NCBI RefSeq assembly: GCF_049670895.1
Contig: NZ_CP187170.1
Source: Pasteurella sp049670895
Lineage (GTDB): Bacteria > Pseudomonadota > Gammaproteobacteria > Enterobacterales > Pasteurellaceae
Length of the DNA: 64,000 bases
Direction: 5' to 3' (one strand)
In this document: piece after piece, positions 22,336 through 32,085 of the stretch
How the letters are laid out: each line of letters starts with the position of its first letter
Position numbering within the stretch: position 1 is the first letter of the stretch
Program-made: the position numbers and the translations under genes
The notes under the pieces: model-generated
Told to the model about the DNA's origin: nothing
Databases searched by the model: none
What the model saw: only the letters and a program-made list of their open reading frames with translations

Positions 22336-24102
22336 TTATGCTTGTGCCACGGGAATCGCCTCGGCATTCCAGAAATCCACAGGGGCATTTAACACAGGTT
22401 TAATAATGCCTGCACGGATCACAAAATCGCCAAAATCTTCTTTCTCATGGCGTTCTGTCGCCCAGCGTGCAATGAGTTTATCAATTTCTGCCAGAATTTC
22501 AGGCAAGGTTTTATTTTCCTGATATAAACGAGGAATGCGATAACCTGCACGATCACCACCAATATGCAAATTGTAACGTCCAATCGCTTTCCCCACTAAG
22601 CCAATTTCCGACAGCATCGCACGGCCACAACCATTCGGGCAACCTGTAATACGGGTAATGATGTATTCTTCAGGCACACCGTGTTTTGCTAAAAGCTGTT
22701 CAATTTCGGTGATAAAGTCAGGCAAAATCCGTTCCGCTTCCGCCATTGCCAATGGGCAGGTTGGCAAGGACACGCAAGACATGGAATATTCACGTTGTTT
22801 CGTGATCGGATCCAATAAGCCATATTGACGAGCTAACTGTTCGATCACCTCTTTTTGATCTTCTGGCACCCCTGCAATAATAATATTTTGATTCGCAGTA
22901 ATACGGAAATCCCCTTGATGGACTTTCGCAATTTCTAACATGCCCGTCATTAAAGGACGAGCAGGATCGTTATCGGTTAAGCGACCATTTTCCACAAATA
23001 AGGTTAAATGCCAGTTATTATCGATCCCCTTAACCCAACCAAGGCGATCGCCTCGTTCAGTAAATTGATAAGGGCGGGTGGCTTCAAATGGGAAGCCCAT
23101 GCGACGTTCCACTTCGGCTTTAAATCCGTCTAATCCCATCGCTTGAATCGTATAACGTGTGCGTGCGTGTTTACGATCTGCACGATTACCGAAATCACGC
23201 TGTGTCGTCACAATGGCTTCGGCGGCACTCAACACCTGTTCCGTAGGAATATAACCAAGCTCTAAGGCAACGTGCGGATAAGTGGTGGTATTGCCATGTT
23301 CCATGGACAAGCCGCCCCCCACTAGCACATTAAAGCCAGCTAATTTTCCCTGTTCGTCAGTAATAGCCACAAAGTTCATATCATTACCGAACACATCCAC
23401 ATCATTGAGTGGTGGAATAGACACGGTGGTTTTATATTTTCGAGGTAAATAGGTTTTACCTAAAATCGGTTCATTTTCTTGCCCTAAAAAGCTTTCTGAA
23501 CTGAGGGATTTTTTGCCATCAATCCACACATCCACATAGCCATTTGTACGAGGTAATAAATGCTCAGAAATTTTCTTCGCCCATTCATAGGCTTCTTGGT
23601 GAAGCTCGCTTTCAATAGGATTTGAAGTACAAAGTACATTACGGTTCATATCCGATGCGGTGGCAATGGAATCTAAACCAATGCGATGCAATAAGCGATG
23701 CATATCCTGCAATTTCGTTTTAGGCACACCGTGATATTGGAAGGTTTGGCGGTTGGTTAAACGAATTGAGCGATAATAGCTGTTTTCCCGTGCAAATTTA
23801 TCAATTTCAATCCATTGATAGGGCTTAATAATCCCTCCAGGCAAACGGCAACGCAATAACATAAATTTATGCGGCTCAAGTTTTTGCTCTAATCGTTCTG
23901 CTCGAATATCACGATCATCTTGTTCATACATACCGTGGAAGCGAATAAGTTGGAAATTATCCCCTTTAAACCCACCAGTTAAACCATCTTCTAAATCCTC
24001 TAAAATGGTGCCACGAAGGAAGTTACTTTCCTCTTTCAAGCGTTCATTATCAGAAAGTGGCAACGCTTTCCATTCTAAGCCTTTTTGAATTTTCTCTGTC
24101 AT
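22336..24102 (-). CDS. cysI: Sulfite reductase hemoprotein (beta) subunit
   Basis: 588 residues. Reduces sulfite to sulfide with six electrons delivered by CysJ, using a siroheme coupled to a [4Fe-4S] cluster. The cluster cysteines are in CVSLPTCPLAMAEAER near 448 and TGCPNGCGRAML near 492. Sulfite/siroheme contacts include RLTNRQTFQYHG near 115. Last gene of the minus-strand cys operon, 259 bases behind cysJ, with a hairpin in the gap. Confidence 0.96.
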   Translation of the reverse strand: MTEKIQKGLEWKALPLSDNERLKEESNFLRGTILEDLEDGLTGGFKGDNFQLIRFHGMYEQDDRDIRAERLEQKLEPHKFMLLRCRLPGGIIKPYQWIEIDKFARENSYYRSIRLTNRQTFQYHGVPKTKLQDMHRLLHRIGLDSIATASDMNRNVLCTSNPIESELHQEAYEWAKKISEHLLPRTNGYVDVWIDGKKSLSSESFLGQENEPILGKTYLPRKYKTTVSIPPLNDVDVFGNDMNFVAITDEQGKLAGFNVLVGGGLSMEHGNTTTYPHVALELGYIPTEQVLSAAEAIVTTQRDFGNRADRKHARTRYTIQAMGLDGFKAEVERRMGFPFEATRPYQFTERGDRLGWVKGIDNNWHLTLFVENGRLTDNDPARPLMTGMLEIAKVHQGDFRITANQNIIIAGVPEDQKEVIEQLARQYGLLDPITKQREYSMSCVSLPTCPLAMAEAERILPDFITEIEQLLAKHGVPEEYIITRITGCPNGCGRAMLSEIGLVGKAIGRYNLHIGGDRAGYRIPRLYQENKTLPEILAEIDKLIARWATERHEKEDFGDFVIRAGIIKPVLNAPVDFWNAEAIPVAQA

Positions 24103-24361
24103 ATATCACTCCGATGTCTTGAATAAACACGGTTAAAACACCTCAATTTTTAACCGCACTTCACTCTGTAAAAAATCTAACAAACCAATGATCCCCTTCT
24201 CCAGAATCCCCATATTTGCCCTTATTCTTTTCTTTGAGCCAATTATTTAAAAAACCTCTCTAGCTCTTATTTCCTTTTCTAAAAAAACGGCTTAAATCCC
24301 AACCTATTACGCCCTTCTTTGGTTACTTTCTTTGGCAATGCAAAGAAAGTAACAAATAGAC
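24103..24361. other. cysJ-cysI gap
   Basis: 259 bases without a gene. It contains an uptake core near 24152 and the hairpin at 24322-24353. A promoter or processing site for cysI may lie here, but I see no convincing hexamers. Confidence 0.4.
24322..24353. repeat. Stable hairpin directly behind cysJ
   Basis: GTTACTTTCTTTG and CAAAGAAAGTAAC form a perfect 13-bp stem around GCAATG, eight bases after the cysJ stop. With the flanking CCTATTACGCCCTTCTTTG it resembles a dispersed intergenic repeat common in gamma- and beta-proteobacteria. It may stabilise or attenuate the cysJ message ahead of cysI. Confidence 0.5.
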
Positions 24362-26158
24362 TTAGTACACATCACGCTGGTAACGTTTTTCTTCACGTAA
24401 ATGGTCTAAATATTCTTCAGCATCATCTGGGGTGAAGTTGCCTTGTGTGGCGATGACATCCAGTAACGCTTTATCCACATCTTTTGCCATTCTGGAGGCA
24501 TCACCGCAAACATACAAATGTGCACCCTCTTGAATCCATTGCCAGATTTCTGCCGCATTTTCACGGATCTTATCTTGTACATAGATTTTTTCCGCTTGAT
24601 CTCTTGACCACGCAAAGCTGTATTTGTGTAAGAAGCCGTCTTTGGCAAACTGTTGCCATTCGGTTTGGTATAAGAAATCCAGTGCAAAATGTTGATTACC
24701 GAAAATCAACCAGTTTTTCCCTTCGGCTTGATCGGCGGCACGTTGCTGTACAAAAGCACGGAATGGGGCAACCCCTGTACCAGAACCGATCATAATAATC
24801 GGCTTGCTTGGGTCTTGCGGTAAACGGAAATTATCATTATGTTCAACAAAGACACGGACTTTGCCATCTTCTTCCACCCGATCCGCCAAGTAGCTTGATG
24901 CCCCACCTGAACGCACTTTGCCTTGATGTTCATAACGTACCACCCCAACACTTAAATGCACTTCTTCTCCCACTTCTGCGGCACTGGATGAGATAGAGTA
25001 TAAACGTGGCGTAATAGGTCGGAATAAACTGACTAATTGGGTTGCTGTTAATGAGCTTGGATAGGCATTAAACACATCAACAATCGGTGTGGTGGCGACA
25101 AAATGGGCTAATTGCTCACTTTCCGCCACAATGGCATTCAATGCGTCTTGATTTGCGAATGCCGCATAAGCTTTAACAAAAGCGGGAGTGTTTTGTGTCA
25201 GTTCTAATTCTGTTTGAAGTGCGGTAGAAACGGATAGACGTTTTCCATTCAGCTCGATAGTCTCATCCGCATTCACCCCAACAGCCGCTAAAATTTCTGC
25301 GACTAACTCGGGGTCATTTTCAAAATACACACCTAATACATCACCAGCTTGGTATTGCAACCCTGAACCTGACAAATCAAATTCTAAATGACGAACATCT
25401 TTTTCTGCTTGTTTGTCGGTTAAACGTTGATTCGTGATTAAGCTAGCAGCAAACGGATTTTCTTTATTGTATTTTGAAGGGGCATTGGCAACCGTTGCTG
25501 TTGTTGCTTGGGCAGATGCGGTACTGACTACCGCACTGGCGGCTTTTTCTTTCAGGATCGCCACAATATCATCGACCCATTTATTTGCTGTGGCACTGAA
25601 ATCTAAATCTGCAAGGGCAACATCTAATAATCGTTTACCCCCTAATTCGCTTAAACGTTGATCGAAATCTTTTCCTGCTTGGCAAAAATTCGGATAAGAA
25701 CTGTCCCCTAAGCCCAACACTGAAAATGCCAGTTGATCTAATTTAGGGGCTTTTTTCCCGTTTAATAACTTAAACAACACCACCCCTTCTTCAGGCGGTT
25801 CGCCTTCACCCTGAGTTGAGGTGACTAACAACAGCAGTTTTTCATCGGCAATGTTTTTTGCTTTATAATCCTTGAGTTCGGTACGAACCACATGAATCCC
25901 TTCGGCTTTTAAACGTTCCGCCACCTGATCGGCAACGCCTTTTGCATTGCCCGTTTGCGAACCTGACAGCACCGTGACTTTTAATGGCTCTACGACCGCA
26001 GAACTTGCCGCAGAAACTGCCGTCAAACCGACCGCACTTTCAGCCCCATTTTGTGATTTTGCCCATGCATAGCCCGAAAGCCATGCCAATTGGGTTTGCG
26101 TTAAGCCTGATAGCAATTGCAATGCTTCAGGACTTAAAGGTAATGTTGTAGTTGACAT
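24362..26158 (-). CDS. cysJ: Sulfite reductase flavoprotein (alpha) subunit
   Basis: 598 residues, the usual length. Passes electrons from NADPH through FAD and FMN to CysI. An N-terminal flavodoxin domain (VLSGSQTGNAKGVADQVAER near 64, STQGEGEPPEEG), the connecting and FAD domain (RLYSISSSAAEVGEEVHLSV near 390), and the NADPH domain (MIGSGTGVAPFRAFVQQR near 456, VCGDASRMAKDVD) end in the conserved YQRDVY. Uptake cores occur in the linker regions. Confidence 0.97.
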   Translation of the reverse strand: MSTTTLPLSPEALQLLSGLTQTQLAWLSGYAWAKSQNGAESAVGLTAVSAASSAVVEPLKVTVLSGSQTGNAKGVADQVAERLKAEGIHVVRTELKDYKAKNIADEKLLLLVTSTQGEGEPPEEGVVLFKLLNGKKAPKLDQLAFSVLGLGDSSYPNFCQAGKDFDQRLSELGGKRLLDVALADLDFSATANKWVDDIVAILKEKAASAVVSTASAQATTATVANAPSKYNKENPFAASLITNQRLTDKQAEKDVRHLEFDLSGSGLQYQAGDVLGVYFENDPELVAEILAAVGVNADETIELNGKRLSVSTALQTELELTQNTPAFVKAYAAFANQDALNAIVAESEQLAHFVATTPIVDVFNAYPSSLTATQLVSLFRPITPRLYSISSSAAEVGEEVHLSVGVVRYEHQGKVRSGGASSYLADRVEEDGKVRVFVEHNDNFRLPQDPSKPIIMIGSGTGVAPFRAFVQQRAADQAEGKNWLIFGNQHFALDFLYQTEWQQFAKDGFLHKYSFAWSRDQAEKIYVQDKIRENAAEIWQWIQEGAHLYVCGDASRMAKDVDKALLDVIATQGNFTPDDAEEYLDHLREEKRYQRDVY

Positions 26159-26255
26159 ATTGTTATTTTCCCCACAATGATGTTTTTTAATTTCAAATGC
26201 CGTGCATGAATATGCTTAAAAGGTGCTTGTACAAAGCAAAAATCCGTGAAACAGC

Positions 26256-27545
26256 CTAGCTGTCTAAAATCATTCCACCTGCCACGGTGTGATAAGTCGC
26301 TTCATCAATCAAAATAAAAGCACCTGTTGCTTTGTTTTGTGCATAAGTGGTCGCCGTGATCGGTTTTTGTAAATTGAACTCGATTTGGGCAATATCATTC
26401 ATTTTGACCTGTTCGGCTTCGCTGTCATTAAGCAAGGTTTTTAAATCAAGAATTTGTTTAATTTCACTCACCTTGGCAAATACCGTTTGAGTGCCTTGTT
26501 TCAACAAATATTTACGAGCAGGGTTTAAGGCAAGCTTGTCAAACCAACAAATGGTTGCGGTGAATCCTTTACGAGAAACAGTTGGCGAATTGGCTGCTAG
26601 CAAGGTATCCCCACGAGAAATATCAATATCATCAGCAAGACGAAGGGTGACTTGTTCCCCCACGCTGGCATATTGAACCAGCCCATTCGGTGAATAAATT
26701 TCTGTCACCGTGCTTTCTAGCCCCGTTGGTTCAATACGCACTTTGGTTCCAACCCGAATTTCGCCAGATTCAATCCGTCCTTGATAACCTCGAAAATCAT
26801 CGGCTTTATCCTGATCTAAACGCAATACAAACTGCACGGGGAAATGGAAATCCTGTGCTTGTTCGGATTGATTATCGTCTGTAGGTAAATGTTCCAAAAT
26901 GCTGAGTAAAGGCTCGCCTTGATACCATAAAGTGCGGTCACTTTTATGCACAATATTATCCCCTTGCAAGGCGGAAACTGGCACAAATTGCACGTCTTCT
27001 AAGCCAAGTTGTGTCGCCAGTTTGCGATAGGCGGCACGAATGGCGTTAAATTTTTGTTCATCAAAATCAAGAAGATCCATTTTATTAATGGCGACAATGA
27101 TATGTGGACAACGCAAATGTTTGAGGATCGCAGAATGTCGTTTCGTTTGTGGTAATAATGCGACTTCATCTTGGTTGAAATCTAATTGTGACGCATCAAT
27201 TAAGACAATGGCAGCATGTGCCGTGGACGCCCCTGTCACCATATTACGGGTATATTGTTCGTGTCCTGGGGTATCGGCAATAATAAATTTACGTTTTGCC
27301 GTCGAAAAATAACGATATGCCACATCAATGGTAATGCCTTGCTCACGTTCGGCTTCTAACCCATCAGTTAAAATAGAAAAATCAATGACTTCACCATTAT
27401 TTTTCGATTTATCTAAATTCAATAATTGATCACTTAACAGGGCTTTGCTGTCATACAGTAAACGACCAATTAAGGTGCTTTTGCCATCATCTACACTGCC
27501 TGCAGTAATGAAACGAAGTGGGGCATATTGGTTAATCTTGCTCAT
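26256..27545 (-). CDS. cysN: Sulfate adenylyltransferase subunit 1 (GTPase)
   Basis: 429 residues; E. coli CysN has 475, and this form has a shorter C-terminus. GTP hydrolysis drives formation of APS from ATP and sulfate by CysD. P-loop GSVDDGKSTLIGRLLYDSK near 16, DTPGHEQYTRNM near 92, NKMDLLDF near 153, then EF-Tu-like beta domains. No APS kinase (CysC) domain is fused to it and no cysC follows. It lies 117 bases behind cysD. Confidence 0.95.
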   Translation of the reverse strand: MSKINQYAPLRFITAGSVDDGKSTLIGRLLYDSKALLSDQLLNLDKSKNNGEVIDFSILTDGLEAEREQGITIDVAYRYFSTAKRKFIIADTPGHEQYTRNMVTGASTAHAAIVLIDASQLDFNQDEVALLPQTKRHSAILKHLRCPHIIVAINKMDLLDFDEQKFNAIRAAYRKLATQLGLEDVQFVPVSALQGDNIVHKSDRTLWYQGEPLLSILEHLPTDDNQSEQAQDFHFPVQFVLRLDQDKADDFRGYQGRIESGEIRVGTKVRIEPTGLESTVTEIYSPNGLVQYASVGEQVTLRLADDIDISRGDTLLAANSPTVSRKGFTATICWFDKLALNPARKYLLKQGTQTVFAKVSEIKQILDLKTLLNDSEAEQVKMNDIAQIEFNLQKPITATTYAQNKATGAFILIDEATYHTVAGGMILDS

Positions 27546-27662
27546 TTTATCATCCTTCTTTCGAGCGGTATTTCTTATCCGCCTGTGTTGCTAGCACGCC
27601 AATGCGGTACTTGTTCTCTGATTTGTTGCTTTGCTTTTGAAACAAAGGCAGTCATAAACAGC

Positions 27663-28589
27663 CTAAAAATAGCCTTGTTTTTTACGCTGTTCCATTGCCG
27701 CCTCACTGGCACGATCGTCCATTCGAGTGGCACTCCGTTCTGAAATGTCTGCCACTGCCGTTTCTTTAATAATGTCACTTGGCGTAGCTGCCGTGCTTGC
27801 CACTGGACACGTACAACTAATATCCCCCACGGTGCGGAAACGTACTGAACGAATGGTGCTTTCTTCATGAGGCTGTTTTGGGGTTAAAGGGGTAACAGGC
27901 ACGAGCAAGCCGTTACGTTCCACTACTTCACGTTGATGGGCATAATAAATGGACGGTAATTCCAGTTTTTCACGTTCGATATATTGCCAAATATCCAATT
28001 CTGTCCAGTTTGAAATTGGGAAAACCCGCATATTTTCCCCTTTGTGCAATTTCCCGTTGTAAAGCGACCATAATTCTGGGCGTTGTGCTTTAGGATCCCA
28101 TTGCCCAAATTCATCACGGAAAGAAAAAATACGTTCTTTCGCACGGGCTTTTTCCTCATCACGGCGTGCCCCACCCATTAAGGCATCAAACCCTTGTGCT
28201 TCAATGGTTTCAAGTAAGGTCACCGCTTGTGCCGCATTGCGTGAATCCGTTTCTTTGCGTAACACAACGGTGCCTTTGTTAATGGAATCTTCCACGTGTC
28301 CCACAATCAAATTGGCATTTAATTTTTTGACTTGTTCATCACGAAATTGAATCACTTCAGGGTAATTATGCCCAGTATCAATATGGACTAATGGGAAAGG
28401 CAGCACGAGATCACGTCCTTCTAATTGGAACGCTTTGCGAGCCAATGCCAGTAAGACGACACTATCTTTCCCCCCAGAAAACAACAGTGCGGGCTTACTA
28501 CATTCAGCCACCACTTCACGAATAATATAGATTGATTCCGCTTCCAACCAATCGAGATGACCTGTTTCAATTTGCTGTTGTGTTGTCAT
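27663..28589 (-). CDS. cysD: Sulfate adenylyltransferase subunit 2
   Basis: 308 residues. The ATP-PPi-loop subunit that adenylates sulfate to APS. LFSGGKDSVVLLALARKAF near 37 is the PP-loop; VHIDTGHNYPEVIQFRD near 68 and RRDEEKARAKERIFSFRDEF near 142 are typical blocks; it ends EQRKKQGYF. Sixty bases separate it from cysH upstream. Confidence 0.97.
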   Translation of the reverse strand: MTTQQQIETGHLDWLEAESIYIIREVVAECSKPALLFSGGKDSVVLLALARKAFQLEGRDLVLPFPLVHIDTGHNYPEVIQFRDEQVKKLNANLIVGHVEDSINKGTVVLRKETDSRNAAQAVTLLETIEAQGFDALMGGARRDEEKARAKERIFSFRDEFGQWDPKAQRPELWSLYNGKLHKGENMRVFPISNWTELDIWQYIEREKLELPSIYYAHQREVVERNGLLVPVTPLTPKQPHEESTIRSVRFRTVGDISCTCPVASTAATPSDIIKETAVADISERSATRMDDRASEAAMEQRKKQGYF

Positions 28590-28649
28590 ATTGATTTTCC
28601 TTCGTAATATTGAAATTCGTTAGTTCACTTTTTTATTTTTCGTTTCTTC

Positions 28650-29384
28650 TTATTTGTGTAATCCACATTCTTTGCTGTCTTTGTTTTCCCACCACCAACG
28701 ACCAGCTCGAATGTCTTCTTCGGCTTTCACGGGGCGGGTGCAAGGTGCACAACCAATGCTCGGGTAACCTTGTTTATACAGTTCGTTATAAGGAATGTGA
28801 TATTTCAAGATATACGCCCATACATCCATTTCAGACCAATCGAAAATCGGGTTGTATTTCGCAATGCCACGACCTTCATCTTGTTCATGGAAAGGTAAGG
28901 CGGTGCGAGTGACAGATTGTTCACGACGTTGTCCCGTTAACCAACAGTCTGCATCTTGTAAAGCACGATTAAGGGGATCAATTTTACAAATGTGACAACA
29001 TTCACGGCGAAGCTCGACACTTTCGTAAAAGGCAAATTTCCCTTTTTCATTATCATATTTCGCCACCGCATCGGGATTCGGATGGAATAACGCCAATTTT
29101 AATTCGGGATAGGTGTTTTTGACCTTTTCCACTAACGCCAAGGTTTCCGGATTTAAACGCCCCGTTTCAAGGGTAAACACCGCAATATTGGCTTTGGTTT
29201 TGGCAATCACATCGGTAATTACCATATCTTCCACCGCAAGACTGCTGGCAAATTTGGCATTTTTTTGGTTCGCCGCAATGGTTTGAATACGTTCAATAAG
29301 TGCGGTTTCTTTTTCGTTTAAATGCTGAAAATCGGCTTCTGTGGGCTGTGGAATTTGCCATAAGGTTGGTTTTTGAATCATCAT
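28650..29384 (-). CDS. cysH: Assimilatory APS reductase, [4Fe-4S] type (CysH family)
   Basis: 244 residues. Sequence shows FASSLAVEDMVITD near 46 (nucleotide loop), ECCHICK with Cys129, Cys130 and Cys133, GCAPC with Cys212 and Cys215, and the catalytic Cys240 in KECGLHK. The paired CCxxC...CxxC is the cluster signature that separates APS reductases from PAPS reductases such as E. coli CysH, which lacks it. Reaction: APS plus reduced thioredoxin to sulfite and AMP. The absence of cysC anywhere in the locus agrees. It lies 8 bases behind cysG. Substrate choice is inferred from motif and context. Confidence 0.9.
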   Translation of the reverse strand: MMIQKPTLWQIPQPTEADFQHLNEKETALIERIQTIAANQKNAKFASSLAVEDMVITDVIAKTKANIAVFTLETGRLNPETLALVEKVKNTYPELKLALFHPNPDAVAKYDNEKGKFAFYESVELRRECCHICKIDPLNRALQDADCWLTGQRREQSVTRTALPFHEQDEGRGIAKYNPIFDWSEMDVWAYILKYHIPYNELYKQGYPSIGCAPCTRPVKAEEDIRAGRWWWENKDSKECGLHK

Positions 29385-29392
29385 CTTCCCCC

Positions 29393-30844
29393 TTAAGCCA
29401 CTTGTGCAACCTGTGCCACCCTGTCGGCACGTAAGCTATTTAAGGTGAAGTGTGAGCCTTTGTTTGCCACGTTATCTTCCCCAAACCATGCCAGTTTGTG
29501 GTGCAATGCCACCACTTCGCCTACCACAATTAACGCTGGGGTTGGGGCATTTTCGGCGATCTCGGCTAACTGTGCTAAGGTCCCGATTTGCGTTTTTTGC
29601 GTATCTTGGGTGCCTTGTGAAATCACGGCAATCGGTGTATCACTGGCTCGGCCAAATTCTTGCAAACGCTGGCTAATTTCTTTTGCTTTCAGTGTCCCCA
29701 TATAGATCACAAGGGTTTGATGACTACGAGCCAGCATTTGCCATTCAATATCAGACGCATCGGCTTTACGATGCCCTGTCACAAATACCGCACTTTGTGC
29801 ATAATCACGATGGGTTAATGGAATCCCTGCATAGGCAGTGGCACCAATGGCGGCAGTAATCCCAGGCACCACAGAAAACGGAATGTGCTGTTCAGCCAGT
29901 ACATCTAATTCTTCTCCACCTCGTCCAAACACAAAAGGATCGCCACCTTTCAAGCGAACCACCCGTTTACCTTGTTGTGCATATTTCACCAACAATGCAT
30001 TGGTGTCTTCCTGTGCTACTTGATGACCTTTCGCCCGTTTGCCTACAAAAATACGATCCGCATCACGGCGAACAAGCTCTAAAATCTCTTCCGACACCAA
30101 GGCGTCATACAGCACCACATCGGCTTGCTGAATTTCTTGCAAGCCTTTTAGGGTTAATAAACCTGGATCCCCTGGCCCTGCCCCCACAAGACTCACCGAT
30201 CCCCCTTGATAATCCGCTTGCAACTGCAATTCCAGTTCTTGTGTGGCTTGTTCTGTTTGACGATTTTTGAGTAATTGGGCAAAACGACCGTTAAACAAAC
30301 TTTCCCAAAAACGACGACGTTCAGTGACGGTTTTTAAGGTATTTTTCACTTTTTGACGCCATTTACCCGAGATTTCAGCCATTGCCCCTAAATGTTGAGG
30401 TAATAAGGCTTCTAATTTTTCACGTAATAAACGAGCCAGAACAGGTGCCGTTCCCCCACTTGAAATGGCGACTTGAATGGGATTACGGTCAATAATGGAA
30501 GGAAAAATAAAGCTACAATGCTTTTGATCGTCCACCACATTGACGAATTTTTGCTGACTTTCTGCCACCACAAAAACTCGCTGATTGAGTTGTTCATCAT
30601 CGGTTGCGGCAATCACAAAAAAAACGGAGCGCACTTGATCGGCGTGAAATTCTTTGCCAATCCAAACAATACGTGCTTGTGCCCAAAGTGCGGTCAATTC
30701 GGCATTGAGTTTTCGTGCAACAATGCGAACTTCAGCATTGGCTTTGAGTAACAAGCTGACTTTTCGTGCGGCAACCGCACCTCCCCCCACGACGAGCACG
30801 GGGCGATTGTGTAAATCGGTGAATAATGGAAAATAATTCATCAT
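29393..30844 (-). CDS. cysG: Trifunctional siroheme synthase
   Basis: 483 residues. The N-terminal ~200 are the precorrin-2 dehydrogenase/ferrochelatase part (FPLFTDLHNRPVLVVGGGAV, ISSGGTAPVLARLLREKLE). The C-terminal ~260 are uroporphyrinogen III methyltransferase (SLVGAGPGDPGLLTLKGLQ near 219, RLKGGDPFVFGRGGEE near 297, VPGITAAIGATAYAGIPLTH). It supplies siroheme to CysI, explaining its place in the operon. The start overlaps the sulfate-binding protein gene by 4 bases. Confidence 0.96.
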   Translation of the reverse strand: MMNYFPLFTDLHNRPVLVVGGGAVAARKVSLLLKANAEVRIVARKLNAELTALWAQARIVWIGKEFHADQVRSVFFVIAATDDEQLNQRVFVVAESQQKFVNVVDDQKHCSFIFPSIIDRNPIQVAISSGGTAPVLARLLREKLEALLPQHLGAMAEISGKWRQKVKNTLKTVTERRRFWESLFNGRFAQLLKNRQTEQATQELELQLQADYQGGSVSLVGAGPGDPGLLTLKGLQEIQQADVVLYDALVSEEILELVRRDADRIFVGKRAKGHQVAQEDTNALLVKYAQQGKRVVRLKGGDPFVFGRGGEELDVLAEQHIPFSVVPGITAAIGATAYAGIPLTHRDYAQSAVFVTGHRKADASDIEWQMLARSHQTLVIYMGTLKAKEISQRLQEFGRASDTPIAVISQGTQDTQKTQIGTLAQLAEIAENAPTPALIVVGEVVALHHKLAWFGEDNVANKGSHFTLNSLRADRVAQVAQVA

Positions 30845-31839
30845 TTTATCCCTTGTGCTTTAATATAAAGTTGATCAAATAAGGCGTTGTCAACAAAATG
30901 GGTTTGGTTAATGGTTGCCCAATCACCAAATTTTTCATTGACATCAAAACTGTTTACTGGCGGAAAAAGTGCGGTGAATTTGCTCAGTGTTTTTTCATTT
31001 GTCGGTCGAAAATAATGTCTTGCCGCTAATTCCTGTGCCTGTTCCGACCACAATCCTTGCAAATAGGCTTGTGAAATCTGCTGTGTGTCGTTTTCCTTGG
31101 TATGTCGGGTTTCTGCCACGAAAACGGGGGTATATGCCGTTAAACTCGGATACACCACGCTAAAACTGCCTTCACCAAGGGCTTGTGCTGCCAATGCCGC
31201 CTCATTTTCAGGGGCAATTAACACATCCCCTAACTGGCGTTGTGTAAATGAAATGGTTGCTGCCCGCGCCCCTGCTTCCAAAACAGGCACGTTACCCAAC
31301 AATTTCTGCATAAATGCGTGAGTTTGCTGTGTATTCTGAAATTGTTGTGCATACGCCCACGCCGATAAATAGGCAAAACGGCCATTAGCAGAGGTTTTCG
31401 GATTGGCAAAAATCACCTTGACATCATCACGCACTAAGTCCATCCAATCTCGAATCTGTTTGGGATTCCCTTTTTTCACCAAAAACACCATCACAGATCC
31501 AAAGGGCGTGGCATGATTGGGTAAGGCTTGCTGCCAGTTTTCCGCCACCAACCCTTTTTTCACCAACATGTCAATATCATTCGCTTGGGTTAAGGTGACC
31601 ACATCCGCAGGTAATCCGCTGGCAACACTTAATGCTTGTTTGCTTGCCCCACCGTGAGATTGTGAAATCAACACATCAGGGTGAGCTTGACGAAAATCGG
31701 CGTTATAGGCTTTGTAAAAATCACGAATCACATCATAAGCAACATTCAGCAACACCGTTTTTTTCTGGCTTTCTTGCTGATTGATAAAGGCAATGATCGA
31801 TACTAAAACAACCAGAAAAATCACCGCACTTTTCTTCAT
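30841..31839 (-). CDS. sbp: Sulfate/thiosulfate-binding periplasmic protein
   Basis: 332 residues. Binds sulfate in the periplasm and hands it to CysTWA. Mature-domain blocks VLLNVAYDVIRDFYKAYNAD near 29, SQSHGGASKQALSVASGLPA near 60 (sulfate contacts) and ADVVTLTQANDID match the Sbp/CysP family. The signal region (MKKSAVIFLVVLVSIIAFIN) lacks a clear A-X-A cleavage site, so it may be slowly processed or stay anchored. First gene of the minus-strand operon, divergent from cysT. Sbp and CysP cannot be told apart by eye. Confidence 0.88.
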   Translation of the reverse strand: MKKSAVIFLVVLVSIIAFINQQESQKKTVLLNVAYDVIRDFYKAYNADFRQAHPDVLISQSHGGASKQALSVASGLPADVVTLTQANDIDMLVKKGLVAENWQQALPNHATPFGSVMVFLVKKGNPKQIRDWMDLVRDDVKVIFANPKTSANGRFAYLSAWAYAQQFQNTQQTHAFMQKLLGNVPVLEAGARAATISFTQRQLGDVLIAPENEAALAAQALGEGSFSVVYPSLTAYTPVFVAETRHTKENDTQQISQAYLQGLWSEQAQELAARHYFRPTNEKTLSKFTALFPPVNSFDVNEKFGDWATINQTHFVDNALFDQLYIKAQGIK

Positions 31840-32085
31840 TTTTGCTCTCCTAAACCATCATTTTTCGCTGTTGCTGTTTTGCTGTGCATTTTGATAGTGA
31901 ATTTATAAAACAAAATTCATCAATTCAAAAATGACAAAACTGAATTTCTTATAACTAAAATGAATTTTGATAACAAAGCAAAACTTTCAAATATTCATTT
32001 TTGTTATAACAAGTAAAATTTTGTTCTTTGCATTCCAAAAAAAGTGCGGTTATTTTTTAGTGAGTTTTATAGGAGTATCAACACT
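31840..32085. promoter_or_regulatory. Divergent control region between sbp and cysT
   Basis: 246 bases, very AT-rich from 31890 to 32040, with repeated TTATAAC/GTTATAA-like half sites (e.g. TTCTTATAACTAAAATG and TTTTGTTATAACAAG). CysB, encoded at 51722-52693, normally activates such promoters and binds loosely defined AT-rich sites, so this is its expected target. Exact sites cannot be fixed by eye. An uptake core sits at 32042-32050. Confidence 0.5.

Noticed and set aside
28650..29384. CysH as a PAPS reductase as in E. coli
   Set aside because: CCxxC and CxxC cluster motifs are present and cysC is absent from the locus.
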